From positions 29,534,001 to 29,598,000 of the forward strand of contig NC_072893.1 in assembly GCF_027943255.1 (NCBI RefSeq): 64,000 nucleotides of DNA, in the 5' to 3' direction. The DNA is from Anastrepha obliqua (lineage: Eukaryota; Arthropoda; Insecta; Diptera; Tephritidae). The first letter of the stretch is position 1. Each line of letters starts with the position of its first letter. The position numbers and the translations under genes are program-made. The notes beneath the pieces are model-generated. The model did not search any database. It saw only the letters and a list, made by a program, of their open reading frames with translations, and was not told the DNA's origin. Shown here in pieces: positions 1 to 10,769 of the stretch.

Positions 1-118
1 TTTTTTCAGAGGTCGAGTAGATTTCAAGAAAATTAAAAAGGGAATCCGAGTGCAGTACAATGGACTTAATTGTGTCTGAGTGCTGTACTTGCTAGTCTGC
101 CCCGACAAAATAAAAAGA
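1..118 (+). mobile_element. LINE 3'-end fragment
   Basis: The stretch resembles the 3' end of the LINE at 920-1430: both carry AGGTCGAGTAGATTT, then an A-rich AAATTAAAAAGGGA segment, then GTCTGAGTGCTG.ACTTGCTAG and an A-rich tail. Only the untranslated tail is present. The copy is cut by the window edge, so more of the element may lie to the left. Confidence 0.6.
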
Positions 119-440
119 AAATAAAAGATTTATTAAAGATAATTTTTAGTGGAATTGGTACTTAAAGAGAAATACCGAAAGACCGTCCACATCAGTCTAA
201 GCTAAAAGCTTCAAAGCTAAAACTACATCTATGATGTCCCCAGTAGAGATACCTAAATTACCAAAATTAAAGGTATGAAACTTCAAATCGAGGGTGAGTG
301 ATGTGTTGAAAATTTTAAATTTTAAGTGAAGATTTTGCTGAAGTCTGGTGGAAATCCAAGATTTTTAAATTATGAAAGTATATATGAAATCTTAATGAAT
401 TCTAAAATCTTTCATTGCTGTGTAATTGCATTAAAATATA

Positions 441-755
441 TAAATAATTGCCGCTCACACCCTTTTTGGGTGTTTGGCCGAGCTCCTTCTCCGATTTGTG
501 GTGTGAGAGTTCATGTGTCCCCAAAAAAGGAGGGACCAGCAGTTTCACACCGACCCCGAGTGGCGGATGGTTTTTTTTACGAGGAACTTTTTTCATGGCA
601 TAAATACACTCGGAGATTTCCCATTGTTTGTCGAGTAGCGAACGCTAAAAGAAAAAACTGTTTCTATCATTTGGTGTTCCGTGCGCGCTATTACGAACCG
701 GTGCACTTCCAAATGGTAGCCACGCATCAATCCACTCGGCTATGGCTATGGCGGC
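441..755 (-). mobile_element. tRNA-headed SINE, copy 1 (near full length, head type B)
   Basis: Read on the minus strand this copy runs from a tRNA-like head at about 755 to an AT-rich tail at about 441. The body landmarks are recognisable although diverged: TTTCTAATAGC-like segment, CTCGGAG, the CTCCTCAT..AAA block, and GGCCAAACACCCAAAAAGGGTGT near the tail. The head is separated from the body by the CATTTTG/ATGATAGAAA segment that marks the type B head. An open frame spans it by chance. No convincing target-site duplication is visible. Confidence 0.8.
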
Positions 756-919
756 ACTATGCCCTATAATACTTAAATGAATTTTATAAAAAGGCAATCC
801 ATTTCCGCCTCACCTCTGAGTTTGTGTAAATAACTTTTTTGGTTTCAAGAGAAAATTTGAAGCCAAGCATGCCCTGACCCCTTTCGGATGCAACATCATT
901 GACCCGAGGGTCCTAATTG

Positions 920-1430
920 TCGCTTGGCTATCGGAGTATATATAATATTTACTTTCTTAAGAGGCTGCAAATGGACAAAGCTGATATTACCTGTCATGTC
1001 CAACCGACTGTCGCAGTTCCTCCTGTCACTAAGCCAAGAGGACTGTAGGAGGCTTGTTGGACTGATGACGGGCCACTTTCCATGGGCAAAGCACAAGGGG
1101 ACTGTAGGAGGCTTGTTGGACTGATGACGGGCCACTTTCCATGGGCAAAGCACATGGAAAAGGTGGGCATCTCAGACAGTGCACTTTGCCTGGCATGTGG
1201 AGAGGAGGATGAGACGGTGGACCACTTTCTGTGCGTCTGCCCAGCCTTGGCTCGAATCAGGCTTGAGATCTTTGGCACTGATGTGTTAAGAAGCGATCAC
1301 CTTGGCTCCTTGGCACCAAAAGATCTACTCAGATTTCTTCGGAGGTCGAGTAGATTTAAAGAAAATTAAAAAGGGATTTAATTATGTCTGAGTGCTGCAC
1401 TTGCTAGGCTGTCCCAACAAAAGAAAAAAA
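920..1430 (+). pseudogene. Jockey/I-type LINE ORF2 C-terminus, frameshifted by a 59-bp duplication
   Basis: This is the C-terminal end of a non-LTR retrotransposon polyprotein. The second frame (1082-1369) ends with the cysteine-rich knuckle CLACGEEDETVDHFLCVCPAL, a C-x2-C-x8-H-x4-C type motif common after the RT/RNase H of I/Jockey-group LINEs. The preceding part (924-1124) carries SLSQEDCRRLVGLMTGHFPW. A 59-bp direct repeat (1041-1099 and 1100-1158) is not a multiple of three and shifts the frame between the two, so the protein is broken. The stop is followed by a 3' UTR shared with bases 1-118 and an A-rich tail at about 1420-1434. Confidence 0.85.
1041..1158 (+). repeat. 59-bp tandem duplication inside LINE ORF
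   Basis: GACTGTAGGAGGCTTGTTGG starts at 1041 and again at 1100. The two units stay almost identical through GGGCAAAGCACA, which points to a recent slip or unequal exchange. Confidence 0.95.
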
Positions 1431-1439
1431 AACACTTTC

Positions 1440-1640
1440 TTGACAGTGAATACGCGCTTGTAACTTTAATTGCGCCTACCTCTGCCTGGAACACACTGCA
1501 GTCGTTCGGTAACCTGAAGTAGAGTTTCACGGGTAGCATCACAGAATACTCCACCGCGAAAGTTTTCCTTTCAACTTCGATGCATCCGTGAACAGGTTCA
1601 CCAGACCCTGTCTTCAAGTGTAAACGCCAGTCCACTACTC
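1440..1640 (-). pseudogene. LINE RNase H domain fragment
   Basis: On the minus strand the frame contains RLPNDCSVFQAEVGAIKV. This matches the QAE strand of ribonuclease H domains found at the C-terminus of I/Jockey-group LINEs; the E of QAE is a catalytic acid. The first catalytic block (TDGS) is degraded to LKTGSG. The piece lies head-to-tail against the plus-strand LINE end at 920-1430, so two insertions in opposite orientation abut. Confidence 0.6.
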
Positions 1641-2740
1641 CCTTGATGGAATGTGAGTGGAGAATTTTCCGCTTGGACTAAGCGAGGGCGTACATTGATC
1701 CGTCGACAGGTGGATGAACCCAAAGTTTCTTAGGATACTTGAGTGATCAACTGAGCTAAAACGATTTCAAAAACTTATCCGAATTTATTTCACTTTTAGT
1801 ACTTGAAAAGTTATAATTTCAAAAGTGCAAATCTTCGTACTTTTCATCACTCCGCCCATATAGATCGCTTGTGGTAGTGTTCGGCGTGCAATGGAAGAGG
1901 AGTGTCAGCTTGAGTGGCAAGTTGTTTGTAGTCAGTGAACTGGTTAGTTCATTTCGATACGATTGAAGCGCACAGTTCACAACTATGCTGATGATGACGG
2001 TGCACCGCAAATGCGGCCAGTGACAACGCACCAAATGTTGGTAGCTTGCAAAAGAATGTGCCACTGAATAACTTTGTGTGCAATCTTGGTAATTTTTATT
2101 ATTTTATTTTTTTATTTTTTGCTGCTTCACTGTAAAAGTCAATTGTGAGCGTAACCACAAAAATTTGATGCCAAAGTTTTATTTATTTTTCACGTAACTT
2201 AATACCCATTGAGCTGACCTCTTTCAATGCTTAAGCAAACAAACAGTATTAGATGGAAGAATGGTGTATGTGCATAGCTGCGTTCCTGGTGCTATTTTAA
2301 TATTTGCACAACCTTGAGGCCAACGGTTCACTATGAAAAGTGTACTGAATATGCGACTACAAACCATTCGCAATGCATGCAATAAGAAGACTCGGTAAAA
2401 TGATTATTCATGAGTACTGAGTACAAATATGCAGCCTTTTAAATGGCCAGGTATATTTATGGGCTTAGATTAACGATGCCACTGCCATCATCGCGGAACA
2501 AGGCAAGTTGAGGCATTGCGCATTTTCCGTATAAAGTCCACTTGTGAGCCACCTTTGAGGGAAGTGACGTCGTGACCAAATTTTTCTGCTATGAGCGTGT
2601 GAAATATCTGTACAAATTACAAAAAAAAAAAACACTAAATTTTCACACGTTTTAATCATAATTTTTAGAAAACTTTCGAGTATGCAGTTTTCATAGCCCA
2701 TCGAATTCTGTGGTTTTTATTTGTTGAGGTTGCAATAATG
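1641..2740. other. unassigned AT-rich DNA
   Basis: I recognise no gene here. Bases 2657-2712 carry a segment ending GCAGTTTTCATAGCCCAT that resembles 48181-48240 (GCAGTTTTGTATCCCAT), so part of it belongs to a dispersed repeat. Confidence 0.5.
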
Positions 2741-2759
2741 TTGAGTTTAAAGTGGCCAG

Positions 2760-2995
2760 GTTATTGGCCTACCGCACCCGAGTCTGAGTGCTGAATCAAA
2801 CAACGACATCACCGGAAATGCAGTTGAGAGGAACCCGCACGGCAGCCACCGTAGAGGAAGACCGTCAAACACATGAAGACGGATGATAGAGATGAAAATG
2901 GAGAAGACGAATAAAACATGGAACAAAATTAAATTAATGGCGCAAAATCGGGATCAATGGAAAAAATTTGTTGAGGGCCTATGTTCCATAAAGGA
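2760..2995 (+). pseudogene. RTE-type LINE ORF C-terminal tail
   Basis: One frame reads GRPSNT*RRMIEMKMEKTNK and continues to DQWKKFVEGLCSIKE before its stop at about 2990. The pattern (GRP...W.R.I..E, then W...V..LCS near the end) is the usual C-terminal tail of endonuclease-reverse transcriptase LINEs of RTE type. The tryptophan expected after GRP..T is a TGA stop. Only the last 60 or so residues survive. Confidence 0.6.
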
Positions 2996-3213
2996 ATAAA
3001 AGAATCAAATATGCGTATAATTCTGTGGTGCAAGTTCCAAGCGGCTCAAAATTCGCTTTGGTTTTTGCCAAATTTTCGTTTTGATGGCGGTCTGCATAAT
3101 CGTTAAAATTCTGATTAAAAAGTGTGAAATTTTATTAAAAATTTGCTGAATTTTTGTTTATTTTCGACAAAGCTTGAAACTTGGATGTTATAGGTAAACG
3201 AAGCGAAAGAATA

Positions 3214-4142
3214 CCAGGTATATACCTATGAAATGAGACTTTCAGCTTTCAGTCCATAGATGTCGCTAGAAGTATTTTTAAACCTTCCCAAATGTCTTGT
3301 TTTTTTCGTCTGTTATCTGTCAACAATATTCATTGTTTGTTACGTTTCATACAACAATGATTTTTGGCGCTCTTAAAAATGTCGAATTTTGTGCCTTGAA
3401 ACTACGATTTGCGGACATCGTTGATTTTCTGTTATCAATTGAAGAAAATCGCTTCTCAAACTCTTCAAACGCTTATAGAAGCTTATGGTGGATATGCTCA
3501 AAGTAGAGCATAGTGCTTCAGGTGGTTTGAAAAATTCTGAAGTGGTGATTTTAGCGTGGAGAACGAGGACCGTGGCCGGCCGCCGAAAAAGTTTGAGGAT
3601 GCCGAATTGCAAGCATTGTTGGATGAAGATGATGGTCAAATTCAAGAAATGATGGCAGTGCAGTTGGGAGTAACCCAAAAAACCATTTCCAAACGTTTGA
3701 AAGACATGGGCATGATTTTAAAGGTCGAAAGATGGTTGGCGCATGAACTGACAATGTGACAATGCACCGCCACATCGAACAAGAGCGACCCGGGAATTGG
3801 TGGAGACGTACGATTGGGAACCGCTGGTGCATGCGGCTTACTCACCAGACTTGGCGCCTTCTGATTATCAATTGTTTGCATCGATGGGCCACGCACTTTC
3901 CGAGCAGCGCTTCATCTCTCACGAAAAAGCCAAAAAATGGCTCGATGATTGGTTTGCGGCCAAAGACGACCTATTTTTTTGGCGCGGCATCCACAAATTG
4001 CCTGAGAAATGGGAACAATGTGTCGCTAGCGATGGCTATTATTTTGAAGATTAAAATTGTAACCATTTTTTGTTAATAAACGTTTGAAATTGGAGAAAAA
4101 ATGAATGAAAAAATATGAAACTTAGTGCATGTAAATACCTAA
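3214..4142 (+). mobile_element. mauritiana-like mariner with internal deletion
   Basis: The N-terminal half (about 3450-3759) carries the HTH region of mariner transposases, with FEDAELQALLDEDDGQ and LGVTQKTISKRLKDMGM. The C-terminal half (3797-4054) carries EPLVHAAYSPDLAPSDYQLF, which holds the third catalytic Asp, and WRGIHKLPEKWEQCVASDG. Between WLAHELT and the DNAPPH block most of the catalytic core is missing, and the halves are in different frames. The probable termini are weakly inverted: CCAGGTATATAC at 3214 against TTAGGTATTTAC read from the minus strand at 4142. A TA precedes 3214. Length (about 0.93 kb) is below the roughly 1.3 kb of intact mariners. Not functional. Confidence 0.85.
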
Positions 4143-4149
4143 ATTTTTT

Positions 4150-5290
4150 AGTTTCCCTATAAAAAAACACCACCAATAATGCCTCGCCTCAGGAAATGTT
4201 ATTAGTGTCGATTCAATTGATTTGATTGATCAGTTGGGTCAATGGAGTTGCTTTGCAATTCATGCACTTCGCTGCTGGCGAAACACAGCTGCATTAGTCA
4301 AATAAGTAAGTGGAGAAAAACACGAATATTTGGCAGATTTTGTTTCAAATTGAAGCGACTAACTGGTTACGACGAACCGGAAGCGCGAACAAGCGTACAG
4401 AAATGAAGAAACTTTAAAAAAAAAAAGCATCAAAACAAGTCATAAATTTTCTTTGCTTCTTTTCGTGGTTTTTCGTACATATTTTTGATGATCGGCTGTC
4501 GTCGACATTTTTAATATTTATTTGGAAATATGTTTTTTAATTTTTGTATTTTAATTTTTTTCAATTATTGTTTATTTATTTAATTATATACGTTTGAAAT
4601 GAAGAGCGCCAAAATCAAAATTTAAAAAAAAAATTAAAAACAAAATTAAAAAAAAAAAAAAAATTTTACAAGACTTTGCGTATACACAGTCAAACTGCTT
4701 TTATATGTATTTATAAGCACACACATACACTCGCATGTATGTTGTGTTAAAGAACAAGTTAATGAGGCCACGACCACACACACACACACACGTACCTACA
4801 TCGAAGTCTGTCGCGGCTCGATGGCGTTGCTACGTTGGGTACAAAAGCGGAAGGAAGGAATTTATAAGTAGAATAAGATTTTAACTGCTTTTATATGCTT
4901 TATTGATGGTTAGCAGATATGAACAGGCACATACATACACACCATTTATATGCGATAGTGTGGGTTTTTAGCAAAGTAGTAGCGTCAAACCACTTTGTTA
5001 ACGGCGTATTTATTTTGGTAATTGCCACTGAGTTTCCCACAATTAATAATCTTTCGTTTGATAGCATCCGACGAAAAATTGTTAATAATAAAATTTAAGA
5101 CTTTGCAGAGCCGAACAGGTATTTACTTATTATTATTTTACTTTTTCATTTCATTTATGTATTTCTTAATTAATTATTTTGTTACTGAAAAACATTCAAT
5201 AAGTAAATAAATGCTGTGCCACCTCTTAAGTAGTGTAGAGCTTCTACAAAAATATTGCCAAGTAAATGGCCTGGAAGTTACATATACAAA
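4150..5290. other. unassigned AT-rich DNA with a (CA)n microsatellite
   Basis: No coding signal. It contains long A- and T-runs near 4620-4665 and a perfect CA run at 4775-4791. It may be ordinary host noncoding DNA. Confidence 0.5.
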
Positions 5291-5295
5291 CATAT

Positions 5296-5500
5296 GATTA
5301 GCGCATATAGCCTATGTTGGTTGGCCGAGCAAATCCTATGTATTGATGTTGTCCCACAAATGGAGGGGTCTACAGTTTTATACCGTCCCCGAAGGTCAGA
5401 CGGTTTTTATGAGAAGCTTTTCATGACAGACGTGCACTCGGAGGTTGGTCATTTCCTGCCGAAGGTTGACCATTATTAGAAAAAACCTTCTTTTTCTTCT
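5296..5500 (-). mobile_element. SINE copy 2 (5'-truncated)
   Basis: The minus strand shows the SINE body from the TCTAATAGC-type segment (here degraded, about 5480) through CTCGGAG, a TCATAAAAA block, GTCCCTCCATTTG and GGCCAA. The tRNA-like head is absent. An open frame across the body is fortuitous. Confidence 0.75.
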
Positions 5501-5504
5501 TGAC

Positions 5505-5800
5505 TGGTGTGATAACCGCTTACGCAATTTTAGACGAGCTTAATAAAGCTCATTCTCGTGCTAGTATTTCTCTACCTGATCTTTTCAACGCAGAGGAGGT
5601 CTTCCTCTAGCACCACCGTAACGAAGTGCAGAGGTCCAAAAATCTTCCGTAGAATCTTTCTCTCAAACACTCCAAGCGTCGCCTCATCGGACGCCCCATC
5701 GTCCAAGCTTTTGTCCATACGTTAGAACGAGCACGATGAAAGCCTTATAGAGTTTTGTCGTTAGTTCCATTGTCTACTTAGTCCAAAGTAGCGCTTGTTG
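5505..5800 (-). pseudogene. RTE-type LINE fragment (post-RT region)
   Basis: Read on the minus strand, 5710-5620 gives SDEATLGVFERKILRKIFGP, the diagnostic segment after the reverse-transcriptase domain in RTE elements. Upstream, KLYKAFIVLVLTYG matches the LYKTLILPVLLYGAE block seen intact at 30520-30570. The two blocks are in different frames. The same block recurs at 38.7, 40.3 and 30.6 kb. Confidence 0.7.
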
Positions 5801-5929
5801 GCAAGAGAGACGCTCCTACCGAATGGTAATCCCGTAGGAACCCATTCGACTGCGGCGGCGGAAGATTTATCCTTCCAAAACTTTATTATTCCAGCGCTAT
5901 AGGAAGACTTTTTCAGAACACTATCACTT

Positions 5930-6080
5930 AATGGTACAAAACTTATAGTAAACTGTTGAAAGAGGAATGTTGGCGTTATTCTCGACTTTAAACTTTCTCG
6001 GAAAATAAATGTCGAAGAACGGAGAAGCGCTTGTATGAATACCTATTCGGCCTAAGGTACTTTGGTCTGGTGGACGACAA
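5930..6080 (+). pseudogene. Jockey/R1-like LINE fragment
   Basis: A short plus-strand frame reads GVILDFKLSRKINVEERRSA and then GTLVWW. This fits the segment after the YADD block in R1/Jockey-like reverse transcriptases (LGV.LD.KL......V followed by YG.L.WW). The piece is short and frame-broken, so the clade is uncertain. Confidence 0.45.
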
Positions 6081-6256
6081 TAACTTCAAGTCCTACTACT
6101 CTATCCTTTCGCAGAGGGATAAGGGCATATACCTTTGTTGCCAAAATAGTCTTCTCGAGGCCGCAAATGACATTAACAAATGACATTACTTTAACGTCTC
6201 ATTTACTCTAAAGTAGTCTGCACCCAAGAGTGCCCTAAATATTAGGCCGCGATATA

Positions 6257-7174
6257 CAGCGTTGCCCGAATTCGACGGACCCATCTGGCAACCCTGTATC
6301 TTTTGACAGAAACGTCAGATCGCTTAATGACATACCGCGTTGGAAGCGTCAGTCCAAGCAGATTTTTACTATGGAACAGTACACGCCGCGCGAGTGCTCC
6401 CAAATTGTTGAAATTTACATTCAACAAAAGAAGTCAAAAGAAGAAGAAGAACAAAATCATCATGTCCGATAAGGCTCATTTCTTATTGAATGGGACGGTA
6501 AATAAGCAAAATTGCCGTATTTACGTCACTGAAAATCCTTACGCAATTCAAGAGGTACCTCTTTACGACGAAAAAGTCTCTGTTTGGTGCGTTGTTAGTG
6601 CGAAAACGATTATTGGGCCGTTTTTCTTCGAAAATGAAGATGGTCAAGCTGTTACCGTCAATCAGGAGCGTTATCGCTATATGATAACCACTTTTGTGAT
6701 GCCAATTATTCGTCGAAAGCGTATGAGGCAGTTCTGGTTTCAACAAGACGGCGCTCCACTACACACAACTCGCACCACAATCGATTTTTTGAAAAAATTG
6801 TTCCTCGTCATTTGATGTCGAAAAATGGCGATTTTGATTGACCACCGCGTTCGCCCTATGTAACGCCACCTGACTTCTTCTTGTGGGGATATTTAAAATC
6901 AAAGGTCTATATTAATAAGCCAAAGACCATAGAAGAGCTCAAGAACAACATCCGTGAGGAAATAGCTGCTATTCCAGCCGAAATGTTAGCTAAAACTATG
7001 GAAAATGCTGCAAAACGGGCACAATACGCAGGCTTAAGGCGGCCATATTCAAAAAGTGATGTCAACAAATCTACTTGAACCAAATAAAATGATTATTATC
7101 GTCAACATCAAAAAAATTGATTTTTTCTTTGATTTAAAAAAAACTCATGGGTCCGTCGAATATGAGCAACCCAG
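6257..7174 (+). mobile_element. TA-flanked mariner-like element, family 1 (degenerate transposase)
   Basis: Clear inverted termini bound this 918-bp element: ATTCGACGGACCCAT at 6270-6284 is repeated inverted at 7147-7161, with matching outer bases (CAGCGTTGCCC against CTGGGTTGCTC) and TA on both sides (6255-6256, 7175-7176). The transposase starts MEQYTPRECSQIVEIYIQQ near 6379, then jumps by deletion and frameshift to a catalytic core with DKAHFLLNGTVNKQNCRI, VWCVVSAKTIIGPFFFEN, FQQDGAPLHT (second Asp) and, in another frame, PPRSPYVTPPDFFLWGYLKSK (third acidic position). The C-terminus ends KRAQYAGLRRPYS. This is the insect IS630-Tc1-mariner type with a WFQQDGA motif. It sits inside a minus-strand LINE remnant. 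Confidence 0.9.
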
Positions 7175-7176
7175 TA

Positions 7177-7640
7177 GGCCACCAACTGAAATTGAAAGCT
7201 TTTCTTGCTGCTTGTTCCTACTGATCAGCACCAATTCTGTTTTTTTTGGCAGGTAGTTCCAAGCTGGCGTTATTCAACCAGCTTTGCATTATTGTTATGG
7301 CATTGTGCAAGAACACATCCTTGCGGAGCACCATCGTACACGCAGTAGCTCTTTGGGCCTTCCTCTGTATCATATTGCAGTACTCTCTGGCTTAAGTTGC
7401 TATGGATGATTCCAATAAGGTACTTTTGCACCGAGAAGCTGCTGAGTGCATTCAAAATATTTGCCCATCTTTAATGCTTTTCTGATGCCATGGAATTCAT
7501 TAACAGGTTTTTTTTTTGGGAAATCAACTACCATCCCTATTGCATCAACAGTAGATCTGGCCCTGCAAAAACCAAACTATTTGTCTGACAGACCTCCTGG
7601 TTTTGGGTCTCTGTGGCCATCGAGTGAACTCTCTAACCTA
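7177..7640 (-). pseudogene. Jockey/R1-like LINE reverse transcriptase fragment
   Basis: Minus-strand frames give ARSTVDAIGMVVD (about 7560), then SFSVQKYLIGIIHSNLSQRV, LQYDTEEGPKSY and GAPQGCVLA (the GxPQGSVLGP motif B of reverse transcriptases), then ITIMQSWLNNASLELPAKK close to 7180. The YADD catalytic block is missing between the last two. The element ends at the TA flanking the mariner-like element at 6257-7174, and a short match to the next LINE segment (SRPNI, then LG) appears on the other side near 6240, so the transposon probably inserted into this LINE. Confidence 0.7.
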
Positions 7641-7679
7641 CCCAAAGCTAACCTAAACAAACAAATCAAAAGCAGTATT

Positions 7680-7912
7680 AAAAAAATAATAATAATTGGC
7701 GTATACACTTCTGTTAGATTGCTTGGCCGAGTCTTGTTGATGTTGATCAAAAGAAGGGACTTACAGTTCTTTAGATATTTTTAAGAAAAGCTTTCTAATG
7801 GCACAAATACAGTCGGAGGTTTGACGAAAAGAGACGTTTTCATTTTGCTATTTCATACGCGGAGACTCGAACCTACGCACTACCGAATGGTAGTCAGGCA
7901 CCAAACCATTTG
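7680..7912 (-). mobile_element. SINE copy 3 (head type B)
   Basis: The tail lies at 7680-7700 (TAATAATTGGC, read minus as GCCAATTATTA) and the tRNA-like head at 7870-7912, with box B as CGAGTCTC read on the minus strand and the head cut within box A. The CATTTTGC spacer marks the type B head. Internal deletions shorten the body, including most of the CCCCTCGGCAGGCAATGG block. Confidence 0.75.
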
Positions 7913-7959
7913 ATAGTAGAAGTAGTTACTTTCTCACTTATATATATATACATATATTA

Positions 7960-8675
7960 GGCCGGGTCGATTTGTGGGGAGGCAAAAAAATCGCCCATTG
8001 CTCTGTGAAAATCATATTCTAGAGATCAAAATAAGAAACTTTGCCGAAGGAACCATACGTCTAAAACGAATTCTGATGTCCCCCAATTTGGGTCGAACTT
8101 TTTAGTTTCTTTTCTATAACTCACTTAAATTAATTTTTTCATTTACATATCGCACTTGTTACGTTAAAGCGTAACAACTCAAAAAGAAAAGGAAAAGAGT
8201 AACCACTCAAAAATTTGTTATTTTAGCGCAACTACTAAACAAATAAGAATGAAACAACCGTTATATTGTTTTTAATGATATTTTCGTGCAATTACATATT
8301 TTTTCCCTTGTAATACCTATATTATGAATATTTACGGAAACAGTTTTTCGTCTCTACTGAAAATGTTCAGATTTTGAGTTGTTACGCTTTAACGTAACAA
8401 GTGCGATATGTTCTGACTAAATAAATTTCTTAAGAGAAAAAATAATAGATATTGATATTATTATAAATAAATAATAAATATTATTATAAATAAATAAAAA
8501 TAAAGAAAAAACAAAAGCCATTTAGCTGATTTTTTCATGTAAAGGCCAAAAATGGTGATATTTTTAAATTGCGGGACATCAGAATTCGTTTTAGAGGTAT
8601 GGTTCCTTCGGCAAAGTTTCTTATTTTAATCCCTAGAATACGATTTTTACAGAGCAATTTGAAATCAACCCGCCC
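7960..8675. mobile_element. 716-bp long-inverted-repeat DNA element
   Basis: Outer arms pair 7960-8095 with 8565-8675. They share GAAACTTTGCCGAAGGAACC (8036 on), then TCTAAAACGAATTCTGATGTC. Termini are GGCCGGGTCGATTT and GGGCGGGTTGATTT, flanked by TA. A second inner pair is essentially perfect over about 38 bp (8147-8184 with 8371-8410) and contains TGTTACGTTAAAGCGTAACA, itself nearly palindromic. No coding frame is present, so it is nonautonomous. TA flanks favour a Tc1/mariner-type target, but the long arms would also fit a foldback element. Confidence 0.85.
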
Positions 8676-8678
8676 TAT

Positions 8679-8939
8679 CTCCTATTTGTGGTGTGCGTCT
8701 TGATGTTGTTTCCCAAATGGAGGGGCCTACAGTTTCAACTCCGAACAGCAGATATTTTTATGAGGAGTTTTTTCATAGCAGAAATGCAATCGGAGGTTCG
8801 CCATCGCCTGCTGAGGGGCGACTGCTATTAGAAAAAGATTTTTCTTAATTTTGGTGTTTCACCGAGATTCGAACCTACGTTCTCTATGTGAATTCCGAAT
8901 GGTAGTCACGTACCAACCCATTCGGCCACGGCAGCCGCG
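8679..8939 (-). mobile_element. SINE copy 4 (head type A, tail missing)
   Basis: Read minus, it begins GCGGCTGCCGTGGCCGAATG at 8938, contains box B GGTTCGAATCTC (8864-8875) and the AATTAAGAAAAA spacer of the type A head, and ends in the body at CACAAATAGGAG (8680). The 3' tail is cut where the inverted-repeat element at 7960-8675 begins. Confidence 0.85.
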
Positions 8940-9055
8940 AATGGCTTACCTATGGTACTTACCTATATGGCATTTAGTACATTTAAGTATTAAAACGAGT
9001 CATTTTTTAATATTTTCATTTCTATTTGCCTAAATGAGTTTAATTGCAATATGTA

Positions 9056-9436
9056 TTGGCTTGGCAACTAAGTAATTGCGGATGTTTTTTAGAAAATCAA
9101 AGGCAATTTTACCGTGGAACTAAATAACTTTATTCTGCAATGTATTGCCCCTTTTTTTCAATGACCTTTTGCCATCTTTCAGGCAGCATCATAATCCCAC
9201 GCTCATAAAACGTCTGATTTTTATTAGGTTTTACAGGTACGATTTGACATGATCATCATTATTAAAATTTAACCATTAAAGGAGTTTTGTAAAGATTGAA
9301 AGTAATCAGATGGTGCAAGGTCAGGACTATTTGGAGGATGTGGCAAAACATCCCAACAAAGCTCCAATAATTTTTGCCGAGTGGCAACTGAAGCCATCTA
9401 TGAGTGAAATCCGCAATTACTTAGTTGCCGACCCAA
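9056..9436 (-). mobile_element. internally deleted mariner (381 bp), mellifera/irritans-like
   Basis: CAACTAAGTAATTGCGGAT at 9065-9083 recurs inverted at 9409-9427, within matching termini of about 28 bp that begin TTGG, and TA flanks both ends (9054-9055, 9437-9438). On the minus strand two transposase pieces remain: LLELCWDVLPHPPNSPDLAP (about 9375-9315), holding the third catalytic Asp block, and FYERGIMMLPERWQKVIEKK (about 9215-9155) at the C-terminus. The N-terminal two thirds is gone. Confidence 0.9.
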
Positions 9437-9489
9437 TATATACATATATTAAATGCAAAAACCATTCGCTCAACCTATTAAAAATAAAA

Positions 9490-10760
9490 TAAATTGGATT
9501 TCGTTTAAAGCTCTAAGTTTAGTGAGTTAATCTCCCAGCTTTGGTGAGGGGTGCCCGTGCAAAATATTTGAAAAGGTTTCCTTTCAAAAATAAATGCTAA
9601 CCAGACAGCCACACTTTTTAGTAAAATCAAATTAATATCGGAAGTAAATTCTTGACAGTCCAATTTAATTAAAATGTTGAATGCCTTAAACCTTATTAAT
9701 CGGTTATTAATGTTACAATGCAAAAATACGAATTAAAGGTTTAAATACCGTAACAAATTGTATGGCACCTTTGTCTTTCATTTAAGGATTATTAATTGCA
9801 GCTGACAGTTACATTTGCATATACAAAGAAATAAATAATATAAATAAATAGAGTAAAATGGAAGTATTATCATTAATTTATTTTCTTAAAACTCCCCAAA
9901 CTATAATCACTAACAGGCAAGGCAATCGGCTCAGCTCTCTCAAAATAAATAAATTTTTTCAGTGGCCACTACAAACTGGTACAGTTGCTTCTTTCTTTCC
10001 ATTTTTTTGTTGTTGCCAAAATATTTAATTGAAACAATATTCTCGGTACAAAATTTAATTAGTATTCGCGTAATATTTTAGTTCGCCAATGTTTTTGTTT
10101 TCATTATCAAAACTCCTGCTTTAACCAAAAAAACAACTGCCAAACAACCTTGAAAAGTGTGTGTCTATAAATAAAATCAACAACAACAAGTCAATTTACA
10201 TAAATATTCGCAATCGAAAAGGCATTGAATGAAACGACATTGTTAGGAGTCAAGTCACAACGTCAACGGCGCCCGTTTTTTAAGGGCATTTATGGCATGG
10301 CACGGCAGTCGCCTCAGACTTGAAAGGCGTTTGTCAATGGTGGGAATGTCAACAGAAGTTCGGTTGCTTAATTAGGTTGATGCATGACAGTGACGGCAAT
10401 TAATCACAATTAAGAAAATAGTATATGGATTAGTAGGTACACACACACATATAAGTGCATACCACATTTAGTCACCGCCGCTGATGTTATTTTCACTTCC
10501 TTCACTTAATTTGTGTGAGGTATTTTAAACTTAAACTGACTGTCTGGATATTTGTGGGATTCCAAATGCCTTTAAAGAAAATCTATTTTAGGGCTTAAAA
10601 ATACACATCTGAGGCATAAAAAAAAAAGTTTTAATATCGAGTTTTATCCGACAGAGTAATCAAGTGCTTAGCATGAGCCAGTGATGCCAAACCAAGGGAA
10701 TTTCTCACGTGTTTGGTAGTTTTAACCTCTTGCGTTGCAAATTAATTTACAAAATCCTGC
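9490..10760. other. unassigned AT-rich DNA
   Basis: No convincing ORF. The base composition and short motifs (for example CACAATTAAG and ATAAATA runs) look like ordinary fly noncoding DNA. A CA-rich run lies at 10438-10452. Confidence 0.4.
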
Positions 10761-10769
10761 ATTTTTTTT

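Noticed and set aside
326..769. 147-codon open frame
   Set aside because: It covers a minus-strand SINE; the reading frame is the antisense of SINE body.
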